From Phycomyces nitens (lineage: Eukaryota > Mucoromycota > Mucoromycetes > Mucorales > Phycomycetaceae), in contig JAHRBC010000002.1 of the NCBI GenBank assembly GCA_022702545.1, positions 3,162,001-3,226,000 on the forward strand: a DNA stretch of 64,000 bases, read 5' to 3'. The notes under the pieces are model-generated. The model made no database searches and was not told where the DNA came from. It worked only from the letters and a program-made list of their open reading frames with translations. Below, piece after piece: positions 11,014 to 21,104 of the stretch (its first letter is position 1; every line of letters begins with the position of its first letter). A program made the position numbers and the translations under genes.

Positions 11014-13690
11014 TTTATATATGTGTGTGTATATAAATGTAAATTTAATAGATATATATATATATGTATATGTATATATGTATGTATATATATACGTATA
11101 TCTATATTTCTTTATATAAATATATCTGTCAGGTCGAAAAAGCGATTGTCCCTTGGATGACTCTTGAAGATGTCGTAAAGGTTGGTTCTGGTCGTCTTTT
11201 TATATAAATAAAAAAATGTAGATAAAAAGAGTAGAGCAAACAAGAGAAAGAGGGTTTTTTTTAACCGAGAAGGAATCGGAACGGAGAGCCCTAATAAGAG
11301 CAACAGTCTTTTGGGGATACACAAGTCTGGATCGGGCTGGGTGGTACGGCCGGTAAAGAATTGGCTTTACTGCCGCCAAGTCCAGACAAAAAAGTGATAT
11401 GAAAGCATTTCATTTGGTTAAACAATAGCAGACCATAAAGACAGATACTGGCCTGCCAGACTAGTGCTTCGTTTTAAAGCGAAAAGATAAAGATCTTTTA
11501 TAGTGCTTCATCCCCCCCAACCCCCCCTCCTCCTCAAGATACCCCCCTTTAAAGACAATGGTTTTTCTGTCTATCAGGCCAAACCCAATGGACACTAGAG
11601 CAAATACTCCATATGTCATATATCATCTAGTCATCTCATACGTCAGTTGGATAAAGACGGCTCGTTTCCGTCCATTCCCTCCCAATGAGCAGGCGGTCCT
11701 GGGGGTGATCTCTGCCATCTATAATCTTTCTTTATTTTCTTTTGGTCATTTCTGTACCACAAATGCCTCGTAACAAGAAAGATGCTCTCAGTATCATTTC
11801 CGCTTTCGACAGCTTAGACTAAGCTTATAACTTGTCGCCTCTCAAAATAGCAAGATATGCTCTTTCTCTGGCCGTTCTTCCGGACAAAGCTGTATTTTGC
11901 AATGCCATTATTCATCAACAAAGGTAGCCGTGGCTGGTGAATTGCAATTATATAAAAAAACACTTTCTGCAGAGATATTGTCATGTATAAATTATATAGA
12001 AGGAATGGTACCGGAATGGCTACCTCTAAACCACGTAACACGAGCCCTAAAATATACAGTCAATGACACACCTGTCGTACCTTACAATTACAGCTTTTAT
12101 GGAGACCGTGATACAGCAAAATACCTTAAATGAGCACTAGATTGGGTTACTGGTCTCCTTCTCTTAATCTGGCTGGACACAGCAAAGCTGACTTGATATT
12201 TGCAGAACAAATAAGTAGGCTCACCAATCAGTCGCCCTCGATCAAGCTAAGCCGTTTGTAGCCCAAACTTCAATTTATAGTGGAGTCTGGTCAGTGCATT
12301 CTGAATTGACAGCATAAATATCAATTCATAAAACAATCTATAGAATATACTGCCTTGATATCTTTTGGTATTTTGGAAACCTTGTTAGTCCCGAGGGAAT
12401 GTAATACTAGTGGATTTATAGCCAACCTTCACAATTCTTGGTGCTACCAACTCAGCCGAAAGATATAATCAATTCCATAAATATGGGGTATCAGACCAGT
12501 CCTTCCTTCAAATAACTTTATTTAAGAGACTCAAGGCAATCAGGCTCGGGTACTAATGAAAAGTACATTGGACCATGCGGTCAATATCAGGTATTGGGTA
12601 ATGTTATACGCAGGAGTCGTAAACTAAAATAAGAGCAGGAAAGGGACCCATAAAAATAAGAGGCTGTTAAGGACTGACCTGTGCGTCTTGATCCGAAGCA
12701 ACCCCACAAAATAGAATGACACCAATGTTCGTGTACCTAGAGTCATCTCAATCCACGCGTCCAAGGAAGGGCTCCAAGCCGGTCTGTACCATCTAGGGTC
12801 TGTCATATTCCATGTGGTGGCAGCTAAACCTGGCCAGGTCATGGAATATCATATACATGCAGTACTTTCCAAACAATTGGGTTATTTACAGGGCTAGAGA
12901 TGTGTTTAATATACTTTGCTATCTTTAAATCAAGAGAGGTTCAGGTGATTGCATTGTTTCATTGGCGTTCTACGCCCTAGGCGTTTTCAGAGCTATCCAG
13001 ATGAGACCATCAGAATTATACAATAAGGATGGCTTCTTTTTGGGGCTGCAATTCAAATCAGGTTTTATACCATTGTCTATGCACCTTGGATACCAAACTG
13101 TCAGTATAGTCTCTAGAGAGCATGTTTCTTGCTTTAGACAGCCATTATCACCATGGCAGCTTTGATTTTTTTAGAAATATTGTACTCTTTGTACGCGTGT
13201 TACGGTCTGAAACACAAACTGTTATATTTCTAGCGTCTAAACAGTGCGATGGTAATGCCAAATGTACAACCTTTCTTGAAATAAAGAGAGTTGGAGTATA
13301 TTCTGAATACATTTTAGACCGCTCGGAATATCTTTGGGATCAAACAGCTTAACCAAAATATATATTCTGGTGACAAAACAATGACAAGGAGATCGTATAA
13401 ATCAAAACAACCGAGTTAACATGTTTGGAAACTTTAGAGCGTAACACTGAGGGGGTTAACGAGGCAAACAGTAATACAAAACTTTGTTATTTGGTTCATT
13501 ACTTTCCAAAAGGTTTTTTTGGAATCATTAAATGTGATTTGAAACAATAGAATGATTCTACCAAAGATCATCACCAAAGGGAGCGGTCAAACGCCCTTTT
13601 TCTCTAAAAGAGCAAGGAAGGGGAAAATTAAACCCAATCTTGGTACTTTGGGCTGCAATTCAAAGCAGGTTAAACAATATATCTTATATA
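11014..13690. other. kinesin upstream region and gene-poor DNA
   Basis: About 2.7 kb without a recognisable gene. The first 100 bp are TA-rich and must contain the kinesin promoter. A 63-nt nested hairpin lies at 11325-11387. A 19-codon ORF at 11764-11823 (MPRNKKDALSIISAFDSLD) has no visible partner exon. The rest has only short frames full of stops and may be old transposon debris. Confidence 0.5.
11325..11387 (+). other. 63-nt nested inverted repeat (possible structured RNA)
   Basis: An outer 7-bp stem (GTCTGGA 11325-11331 with TCCAGAC 11381-11387) encloses an inner stem built of TGG/CCA, CGGC/GCCG and GTAAAG/CTTTAC around an AATTGG loop. Pairing is read directly. It lies about 310 bp upstream of the kinesin ATG. 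It is not a tRNA: there is no TTC-type T arm, no clover shape, and it is too short. Confidence 0.4.
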
Positions 13691-13710
13691 TAGTCACACC
13701 GCAAAACGTC
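13691..13710 (+). repeat. left terminal inverted repeat of Tc1/mariner copy
   Basis: It shares the GCAAAACG core with the right end at 14993-15012 and with the fragment end at 19516-19535. It lies next to a TA dinucleotide. Confidence 0.8.
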
Positions 13711-13860
13711 TCACCCTCTGATACCAAGAATTTCAAAAGAGAATAGTAATAATATTTTCAATACTCTACTGCTCATCCATTATAAAAGATAGATCATTTA
13801 GACTTCAATTACAAGAGGATACATGTATATATTATTAGAATATTTAAAAAAAAATTAGGC

Positions 13861-14900
13861 TTAATAGCAAGTATGTCCACCTTTGGCATCAATTACTGTC
13901 TGGCATCTGTTTCGCATACTGTCTGCCAAACATAAAGCAAGTTCAAGGACAATTATCTTCAACTCTTTTTGCATTGCAACCTTTAAATCATCAACATTAT
14001 TGATGTTGGCCTTCTCTTTGTACATCCTAGTCTCGAGAGCCCACCAAACATGCTCGATGGGATTGAGATCAGGACTTTATGCTGGCCAGTAGTCAAAATC
14101 TCGGACTTCATGGCCCTCTTTCCACCACTTTGCATAGGACCTGGTGTGGCAGTTAGCACCGTCTTCTTGGAATATAAAGGTCCTGTTTTTTTCCTCTGAA
14201 AGATTTTGGAACCATGGGAGGAAGTTTTGGGCCAAAGTGTTGACATATTGGTCTTGGTTTACATTACCATCAAGAAAGACCAAAGGCCCAAAACCGCCAG
14301 CCTAGAAACAGCTCCAGATCATCACACTACCCTTTTCCCACTCGATTCCAGGAACTATATGTTCAATGTTGTACCGTTCACCAACTCTTCTGATAACTCT
14401 GGCTCCTCCATCATTGCCTTCAACTGTAAATCTCGACTCATCATACCAATTGACATGCTCATTAGCCCATTCCAGTCTTCTTTGCTTGTGTCTTTCAGTC
14501 AAGACTGGCTCGTGAGCTACAATATATGAGCCAAAGCCCAAACGCTAAAGAGACCTGATTACGGTATCTCTACAGACGAATATATTTCTATACGGTTCAA
14601 GGCCACTCTCAACTTGTCATATGAGGCAAATGGGTCCTTCCGTACCACATGCACAAGGTACCTCTCGGTTCTCTCTTCAATCTTTCTTGGTCTTCCAGCA
14701 CCTTCTCTTGGCTCGGGTGATCCAGTTTCCTTCACTCGCTTAATGATACTTTTGACAGTAGCGTAACTCATTCCAACAACACTTGCAATCTTGGTAGCAC
14801 CAAAATCAGCAAAATGCATGTACATTATACATCCATGCTTGTAATAATTGGCCTTCATATAAGGACCACGAGTGAATTCTGATGAGGAAGTTATTTTCAT
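13861..14900 (-). pseudogene. Tc1/mariner transposase, interrupted
   Basis: Starting at the ATG at 14898-14900, the N-terminal part shows helix-turn-helix features (ATKIASVVGMSYATVKSIIKR) and the GRPR-like linker AGRPRKI. The catalytic core follows: first Asp in WYDESRFTVEG, second Asp in FQEDGANCHTRS, and the final Glu in SPDLNPIEHVWW, so it is of the DDE type. Reading is broken by one frameshift near 14580 and three stop codons: in RSL-stop-RLGF, after WSCF, and between WPA and SPDLNP. By comparison with the family these three replace Gln, Trp and Gln; each is one C:G to T:A change. The protein cannot be made intact, so the copy is non-autonomous. The ORF ends at 13861. Confidence 0.88.
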
Positions 14901-14992
14901 GATGAGGTCGATTAATAGAATGAGAAGAAAATAATATTTTTATTTTTATTAAAAAAGAAGGTTGAATTTTTGCTATTTTTTGCTGGGGTTAA

Positions 14993-15012
14993 AACGTTTT
15001 GCACTGTGAGTA
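14993..15012 (-). repeat. right terminal inverted repeat of Tc1/mariner copy
   Basis: Inverted partner of 13691-13710, read inward from 15012. It differs at a few positions near the tip. Confidence 0.75.
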
Positions 15013-15636
15013 TAGAATAATAATAATCCTTTTTAATATTAATTGAAGGAAAATATACTAAAAATAACATGTAAAAAATATTTATGAATGCCAAGCTACT
15101 TATACTTTCTTAATTCCATATGTATTAAGAATATCTGTTTTTCCAAAGCCTCTTTGTTTGTTGTGATTTATTTTAGATTGCCAAAGTATAAAAGCTTTCA
15201 TGTTTTACAGGCCAGAAATCCCTGGCAAGGAAAGGAAAAAAAAGTATTTATTTATATAGGCTTGGACGCCCTTTTAAAATAAACCTTGGCTTATTACTAT
15301 TACCCGGGCAAGCTTAAATCATTCGATTCAAACAGTTTTGGCAGAAAAATATAGCCCCCAACCAATTTGTCAATAATGGAACAGGTTTTCTTGGTTGTAA
15401 CCACCTTATTGATCCAATCGAACAGGTGCCCTTTAGTATTTAGCTGTCTGCTCATGTGGCTTACAAGCAACACGGGGTTGAACAAAGGAGGAAAGCATGG
15501 TTCTACCATCATTTGTTCCGACAATCCTTACTTGGTTATCTGTACATTAGGTTATTCATGGCAGGTCTATTCTTGGCACTTTAAGCACACCAAACCATTC
15601 ATTTTATTGATATACAGTTTGATCCAATAAATTATA
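15013..15636. other. intergenic inside the accessory island, no gene seen
   Basis: AT-rich sequence with short frames only. One 74-codon antisense frame (15300-15524) has no recognisable features. Confidence 0.45.
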
Positions 15637-15750
15637 TCGTCCAATCAGAAGTAAAATATCGGCCAATCAGAAATTAAATTTTCATTGCCATAGGAACAAA
15701 ATGTCGTCCAATCAGAAGTAAATTTTCGTTGCCATAGGAATAAAATGTCG
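15637..15750 (+). repeat. imperfect tandem repeat with CCAATCAGAA cores
   Basis: Three units each begin TCGTCCAATCAGAA or TCGGCCAATCAGAA (near 15636, 15658, 15704). The last two continue with TTAAATTTTC or GTAAATTTTC and TTGCCATAGGAA. The first unit is truncated to about 22 bp; the others are about 45 bp. Each carries a CCAAT pentamer. Confidence 0.75.
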
Positions 15751-16214
15751 CTCTTGGTTAAAATACTTTTAAAAAAGAATAAATGTCGCTTTTGATTATA
15801 ATAGGGGTGGTCAGGTAAAAGTATTTTTATTGGTGGGTGTGTCAAGGCTTGGCGCCTGCAGACATATAGGCCACCCATGAGAACGAAAAGAATAATTGAA
15901 AATATAAAAATAAACAATAAAAAAGAAACCTCTTAATTCCGGGGGGAAAGAAATAAGGTATAAGAACGAAAGAAAAAAGTAGTTGTTTTTGACACGGTAT
16001 GACAGAGAGAGAAGTCAGCGAGAAGGAAAATAGAGCACGGAAAAAACACCCAGTGGGGGAAAACGGCTTTTAAGAAAGTAATAGATACATATAGCGGGTA
16101 AGAATACAGGCGAAATAAATATATAGAGAAAGAAAAAAGAATGAGACGTCACGAATCGAGAATAAGTAACTAGGTATTGATAGCACCAAGATTGGGAACG
16201 GATTTCAGCAAGGA

Positions 16215-17279
16215 TCAGAACTCTAAAGAAGGATCCCCTTTAGAAACTCGGGCAATCCATTTATGAATCTGATTGCACAACAGAGCCAAGAAATCTTGAC
16301 CGTACTAAGCACAGCTTCGGGAGGACGCAGACGGGAGGGGTTGATGGGGGACAATGGAGATATCAGATGTATGCCAAGGGAAAGGATCGCCAGGGACAGG
16401 CTCTCTCTGTCATCGAGGGATGGTTTTTGGTTTGGATGAGAGTTTAGTGGAGCGGTAAGCGGTTGCAAGGTCGATGAGGATTTGACCAGGATGTGGTTCG
16501 GGAGGGATTGGATATTGAGAGGTGGTTTGATCAATAGCACGCAGCAAAACAAGTAAGCATAGTCACCAATCGCACCACGTACCAGGCGTATTGTAGAACA
16601 TGGGGAGGCAGTTGAGAGCATGGTCAATGATATGGACATCCTGTGGCGGGGGAGGGTCCAAGTGTCCTTGAAGATGCTGTACAATCCCAGTTGTATCTGG
16701 GCAGACCAGCATATGAGCCCGGCTGCCTTTGACAGCGCCACATTTACAGGCCACATATGGAGAGTGAGGGAGCCAAGCAAAACGCCATTTGATCAGACGA
16801 CAACGTTCCTGACGAATGCAAAGCAGTAGTAGGACCGGATCCCAAACAGGTTTACACAGGCCTCTAGCGACGGTAATCAGGGGACTCTTGCTCCCAAGCT
16901 GTCTGTCGATTTCTTTTTGACGTAATTGGATATAAGCTTCTTTCAATGGGTCTTTCAGCCTGGGTTGGCTTTTTTCCAAGTGTCGGACATGTTTCCAAAG
17001 TAGACTACGGCGAAGCTTTTCCCATTTCGTTTTGGCTTTGGTAATGTCCAGCTGCATGGTAACGGCGTTGAGCAAGGAGACTGGGGGTAGTGTAAGCGCA
17101 CGACGAAGAAATTTGGCTTCGAGAACCCAAAGTCCTACATACTCAGCATGGGCTCTAATGCGTTCAATGTCATTGCCTACTCGACGTCGCCAACGATAAC
17201 GTTCTTGACGAATATCAGCTAAATGTTGTAGTTCGTCTGTCCAAAAACTCTTCCAAACTTTCGGCCTCTTCAGATACAA
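16215..17279 (-). pseudogene. decayed mobile-element ORF, probably C-terminal part of a retroelement protein
   Basis: A 238-codon open stretch (16563-17279) is rich in Arg, Lys, Trp and Leu and ends with a CCHC-like cluster CKCGAVKGSRAHMLVC (C-x-C-x8-H-x3-C). Non-LTR retroelement proteins often end this way. Reading continues downstream only after frame changes: segments such as WCDW, then LLVLLRAIDQT and LALLCNQIHKWIARVSKGD, separated by stops. No reverse-transcriptase core or endonuclease is visible, so this would be a 5'-truncated, dead copy. I cannot exclude another type of repeated fungal gene. It is antisense to the neighbouring decayed gene at 17270-19221. Confidence 0.4.
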
Positions 17280-19221
17280 ACGAACTTATTCAAAGATTAA
17301 CGGAAGCTGAGGCTTCCAAAGAAATCGTGAATGCATTGATAAAAAAAAAGAACATTCGATCAAACAGCCAAGGTGATGCAAAAGCTAAATAGTATAATGC
17401 AGACTCCAACCGCTTTATTGGTATTGACAACATAGGCTCTTACAGCAATCACGGTCACAGCATTAACAAGTACATCATCAACAACTGCAGCATATTCAGA
17501 CAGAACATCAGTAGCCACACCATCAGTAGCCACAGCATCAACGACCTCATTATCAACGACTGATGCATTAAATATCCAAAATAAAAAATTCAAGGTAAAA
17601 AATTCGTGTTTGCAGCTTTATAGCCATTAATAAACATAATTATAGCTCTCTGAAAAAGACAATGTACATATTGGCAATTTAAGAATAACACCAGGAGAGT
17701 TTCTAATTGAATACTATGAAAATTTGTTAATCAAATCACCCAAGGACAAATATTTTTCGTAGTAAGTATCATTCAAGACTTGAATCCATAGTATTGCAAC
17801 AACATATTTATTTTCTTTTAGCCTTTCTCAAAACTTCATCACTGATATCTCTAACGAATCCCAGAAATCACAGTTGAACAATTTTGGTGTTTAAACGATG
17901 ACTATAATCAAAGAAAAATATACTAGAAAACTTACTGAATGTGTTAATCATAACATTACCGAAATTACAGATGTATTATGTCGCCAGCGACGCGTGACGT
18001 AGCGAAAGATCGTCCTTATAAATAAGTTTACGTGGCGATATTCAATAAAGTCAGTTCTCTTCCTATTAATATTCACATCTGCTTTATTGTCTGCCAGAAG
18101 TTGTCTCCAAAAAGATCCTTGCTAGACTCGCCCTTGATATCCGATAGTATATTACGTATTGATTGTCTTGCCGGTAACAAAAGTAGATGCCCAAACTTTG
18201 AGAAAGACTCAAATAAGGCTTGATTCACTCAAACCCGATAATATCCGTACAAGATATATAAAGAAAATTTATGACCACATTGTATGTGTATTGCAAATAA
18301 GTTTTTTGCTGTTGTAAATAATGTATAACAAACAGACTCTTATTTATAGTCTTTCCCTTCGCGTTGACAGGCCACATTTATTCAACAAGAACTCAAGAAA
18401 AGGATATTCCGAGTCTGATTACCTAATGAAGTTCTGGGGTACTGTATTCGAGTCTTACTTCTACAGTAACGAATAAATGTTGCATTGGTATATATATATA
18501 TTACTATTTTTTTGTCAGATCAAAGTATTAACATTTTGTATAGGGGCGACACCGTTTCCATGCCATGTAAAAAAAAAATCATTTGCTTTTCAAGGCTGAC
18601 CTTCGTATCGTAGTAATGTCCAACGATGAAGATATTGTTGATGGCACAACTGCTAAAGTCGCAAAAAAAAAGCCGCCCCTAAAAAGCTTTTCATGGATAA
18701 GCTGAAATTTGTACTTGGTACAAATTGTCACTTGAACAATTTCTTTTGTCGATTCCTTTTGTACCTCCCAAAGAAATCAAGAATGTAGTGTTCCCCATTG
18801 TGCAGATCATGGGTTTTGATGCTCGCGTATACACTCTGCAATTGGTCAACAGAGGCGTATACATCTTACAAGATCATGCTTCTTTCTCATTTCCAACATA
18901 TTATAACTCACTGAAGCATGATCTGTTAAGAATGATCAACGGTTTGTCCGCCATTGAAGTAAGATTTAATTATTACATCTTTCGATTTGTGTAATGATAT
19001 TTTTTCTTTTATAGTCCTTGCTCAGTGAGCTTAAGAATATGTATGAGACATATCAAATGAATGATGACGATTATATGTCAAGAATACTCAATGGAGTTAC
19101 CACAAAAAAGAAAACCTCGATCAACTGTTGGACAACAGAAATAATTTGGAACGAGAAAAGTAATGGCGATTTGGAAGAGGAGTCAAATTCTGTTGATGAT
19201 GATGATGACGACGATCTTTGA
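17270..19221 (+). pseudogene. decayed multi-exon gene of an unknown, probably repeated family
   Basis: Several plus-strand coding-like blocks follow one another. They are NELIQRLTEAEASKEIVNAL (about 17282), a Ser/Thr/Ala-rich linker (17390-17590), VHIGNLRITPGEFLIEYYEN (about 17660), LSQNFITDISNESQ and KLTECVNHNITEITDVL (17823-17980), FNKNSRKGYSESDYLMKFWG (about 18380), ADLRIVVMSNDEDIVD (about 18597), and a longer block 18725-18994 (FVPPKEIKNVVFPIVQIMGF, VYTLQLVNRGVYILQDHA). An apparent gtaaga...tatag intron leads to the final exon, which ends in a run of seven Asp codons at 19221. Frameshifts and stops separate the blocks. Layout resembles lineage-specific fungal families of unknown function. 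The last block (beta-strands plus VNRGVYILQ) recalls the end of the gene relic at 29846-30523; that link is inference. Confidence 0.45.
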
Positions 19222-19275
19222 CTTATGAGTACTGGTTTTCCCGTTAGAATTTGCGCACTTGCCAATAATTAGAAT

Positions 19276-19535
19276 TGACCTTGAACTTGCTTTATGTTTG
19301 GCAGGCAGTATGCGGAACCGATGCCAGGCAGTAATTGATGCCAAAAGTGGACATACTCGCTATTAAGCCTATTTTTTTTTAAATATTCTAATAATATATA
19401 CATATATCCTCTTGTATTTGGAATGTAAAAGGTCTATCTTTCATAATGGATGAGCAGTAGAGTATTGAAAATATTATTACTATTCTCTTTTGAAATTTTT
19501 GGTATCAGAGGGTGAAACGTTTTGCGGTGTGACTG
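19276..19535 (+). mobile_element. 3' fragment of the same Tc1/mariner family, opposite orientation
   Basis: The fragment matches 13691-13950 in reverse complement. It encodes the transposase C terminus on the plus strand (LELALCLAGSMRNRCQ, then GHTRY and a stop), followed by the same 3' untranslated stretch and the terminal inverted repeat ending GCGGTGTGACTG at 19535, next to TA (19536-19537). The rest of the transposon is missing. Its tip begins CAGTCACACCGC read inward, probably closer to the ancestral end than the other copy. Confidence 0.85.
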
Positions 19536-19859
19536 TACAAGGTTAATAAAACCAAAAATTGAAACTGTAACCCTTTATTTATTTAAAAGCAATATAAGCA
19601 AAAGTATTAACAAATGAGCATTATATTTACTATAGAATAAAACCTGTATAGAGATTATGATGATGTACAGAACCCTCGCTTAATACAAACGGTCAGGCAA
19701 AGACACTCTTGCTCCATATATACATTTAAAGATCTTGAATATGTTTATCATTCAGTTGCCCTGGTGACAAACGTCAATTTTGAATCCCAGTCGTGGCTTG
19801 ACTATTCAAATCCAAGACAACGGAAAACAATGTGTAGACTTCTTTAACCTCAATCCCCA
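19536..19859. promoter_or_regulatory. NUC1 upstream region
   Basis: 324 bp between the Tc1 fragment and the NUC1 start codon. No convincing named element beyond general AT richness. Confidence 0.35.
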
Positions 19860-20964
19860 ATGGCATCCGAACGTGTCACTTTTTTGTTTGGTGGTGCTGC
19901 CCTCGGCGCCATATCCATGGCTGCTTACCAAAAATTCACTCAGAAACCTCGTCCTGCTGCCATGGTACCTGTGCCCCAGACTCAACCTCAGGCACCAAAG
20001 CCCATCACCATGCCCCAACAGACTGCACCCCCACGTCCAATGTCTTCTATTGAAAAGGCAAAGACAATTCTTCCTTTTGGATTCCCTGGTGAGTGCCCGA
20101 AAATCAAACATATTCTTCTATTGCCATCCAACATTCAATTCCTAATTCTTATTAAAAAGGCCCTGTCAGTGATCTGATCTACCGAGATGCCTATGTCGTA
20201 TCTTACAACCGCAGAGATAGAAACCCCAATTGGGTTGCCGAGCACCTCACCCCTGCCTCTCTCAAGAGAGCTGATGGTGTTGAGCGTAGCAAATCGACTT
20301 TTAAGGAAGAAGACAGTGTGCCTCCTCAATTCAGAGCTCGTTTGACAGATTATTACAAGAGCAACTTTGATCGTGGCCACATGGTACCCGCTGCCGATGT
20401 AAAGAACAGCCAGCAGGCCATGAATGAGACATTCTATCTCTCAAACATTGCTCCCCAAGTTGGCGAAGGTTTCAACAGAGACTGTAAGTATACTATTGTT
20501 TGGCGATTGATTTTTAACCCTCTTCATTAGACTGGGCTCATTTCGAGAACTTTTGCCGCACTCTCACCAAAACATTCCCTGATGTCTATGTATTCACGGG
20601 TCCTCTATATCTTCCCCATCAGGAAAACGATGGAAAGTTCTATGTCAAGTACCAGGTCATTGGCACCAATGGTGTTCCAAACGTTGCCGTTCCCACTCAT
20701 TTCTACAAGGTGATCATGACCCAGCGCGATGGAAAATACAGTACTGCTGCCTTTGTGCTTCCAAACCAGCGTATTCCTGACGAAACACCTCTCGAGACAT
20801 TCAAGGTCCCTCTTGATGCTGTTGAGCGTAGTTCTGGTCTGGTTTTCTTTGATAGAATGGGCGACTCAAAGGCTGGATTGAACGATCTCTGCAGAGAAAC
20901 AAAGTGCAAAATTGTCTTGTCAAAATTCCATGAGGCTCAAAAGAACAAGCAAATCACTGCTTAA
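19860..20964 (+). CDS. NUC1: mitochondrial DNA/RNA non-specific endonuclease (EndoG/NUC1 type)
   Basis: Three exons (19860-20088, 20160-20483, 20531-20964) give 328 residues. The N terminus has a hydrophobic segment (FLFGGAALGAISMAAYQKF) that fits a mitochondrial inner-membrane anchor or presequence, followed by a Pro/Gln-rich spacer. The nuclease core shows YVVSYNRRDRNPNWVAEHL, the active-site motif FDRGHMVPAAD (catalytic His), and the NETFYLSNIAPQ segment that holds the metal-binding Asn. This family cuts DNA and RNA with Mg2+ and acts in mitochondrial DNA turnover and apoptosis-like death. Length matches yeast NUC1. Both introns are gt...ag, and the splice frame restores PFGFPGPVSDL and GFNRDYWAHF. 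Confidence 0.95.
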
Positions 20965-21104
20965 AATGAACCATAGATACATCTCCTCAACATTATATTC
21001 CACTTAAATCATCTTCTTCATGTAATATACGATATATTGACTCTTTATTTACTGTACAGGGTTTATAAGTGTCGCATTGACTATATATATATATATAATG
21101 GGGG

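Larger units (their letters stand above)
13691..15012 (-). mobile_element. Tc1/mariner-family transposon, decayed
   Basis: The element is bounded by inverted ends of about 20 bp. The left starts TAGTCACACCGCAAAACG at 13691; the right, read inward from 15012, starts TACTCACAGTGCAAAACG. Both are flanked by TA, the expected target duplication (13689-13690 and 15013-15014). It carries a minus-strand transposase pseudogene. Length, TA flanks and transposase type all fit Tc1/mariner. A second partial copy with the same transposase-side end lies at 19276-19535 in opposite orientation. Confidence 0.88.

Noticed and set aside
11325..11387. tRNA gene, because of a 7-bp closing stem
   Set aside because: Only 63 nt, no T-arm or D-arm consensus, and the inner pairing is one long hairpin rather than a cloverleaf.
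16215..17279. Intact reverse transcriptase gene
   Set aside because: No RT catalytic motif is visible and the frame breaks near 16563; only a C-terminal-like fragment with a CCHC cluster can be supported.
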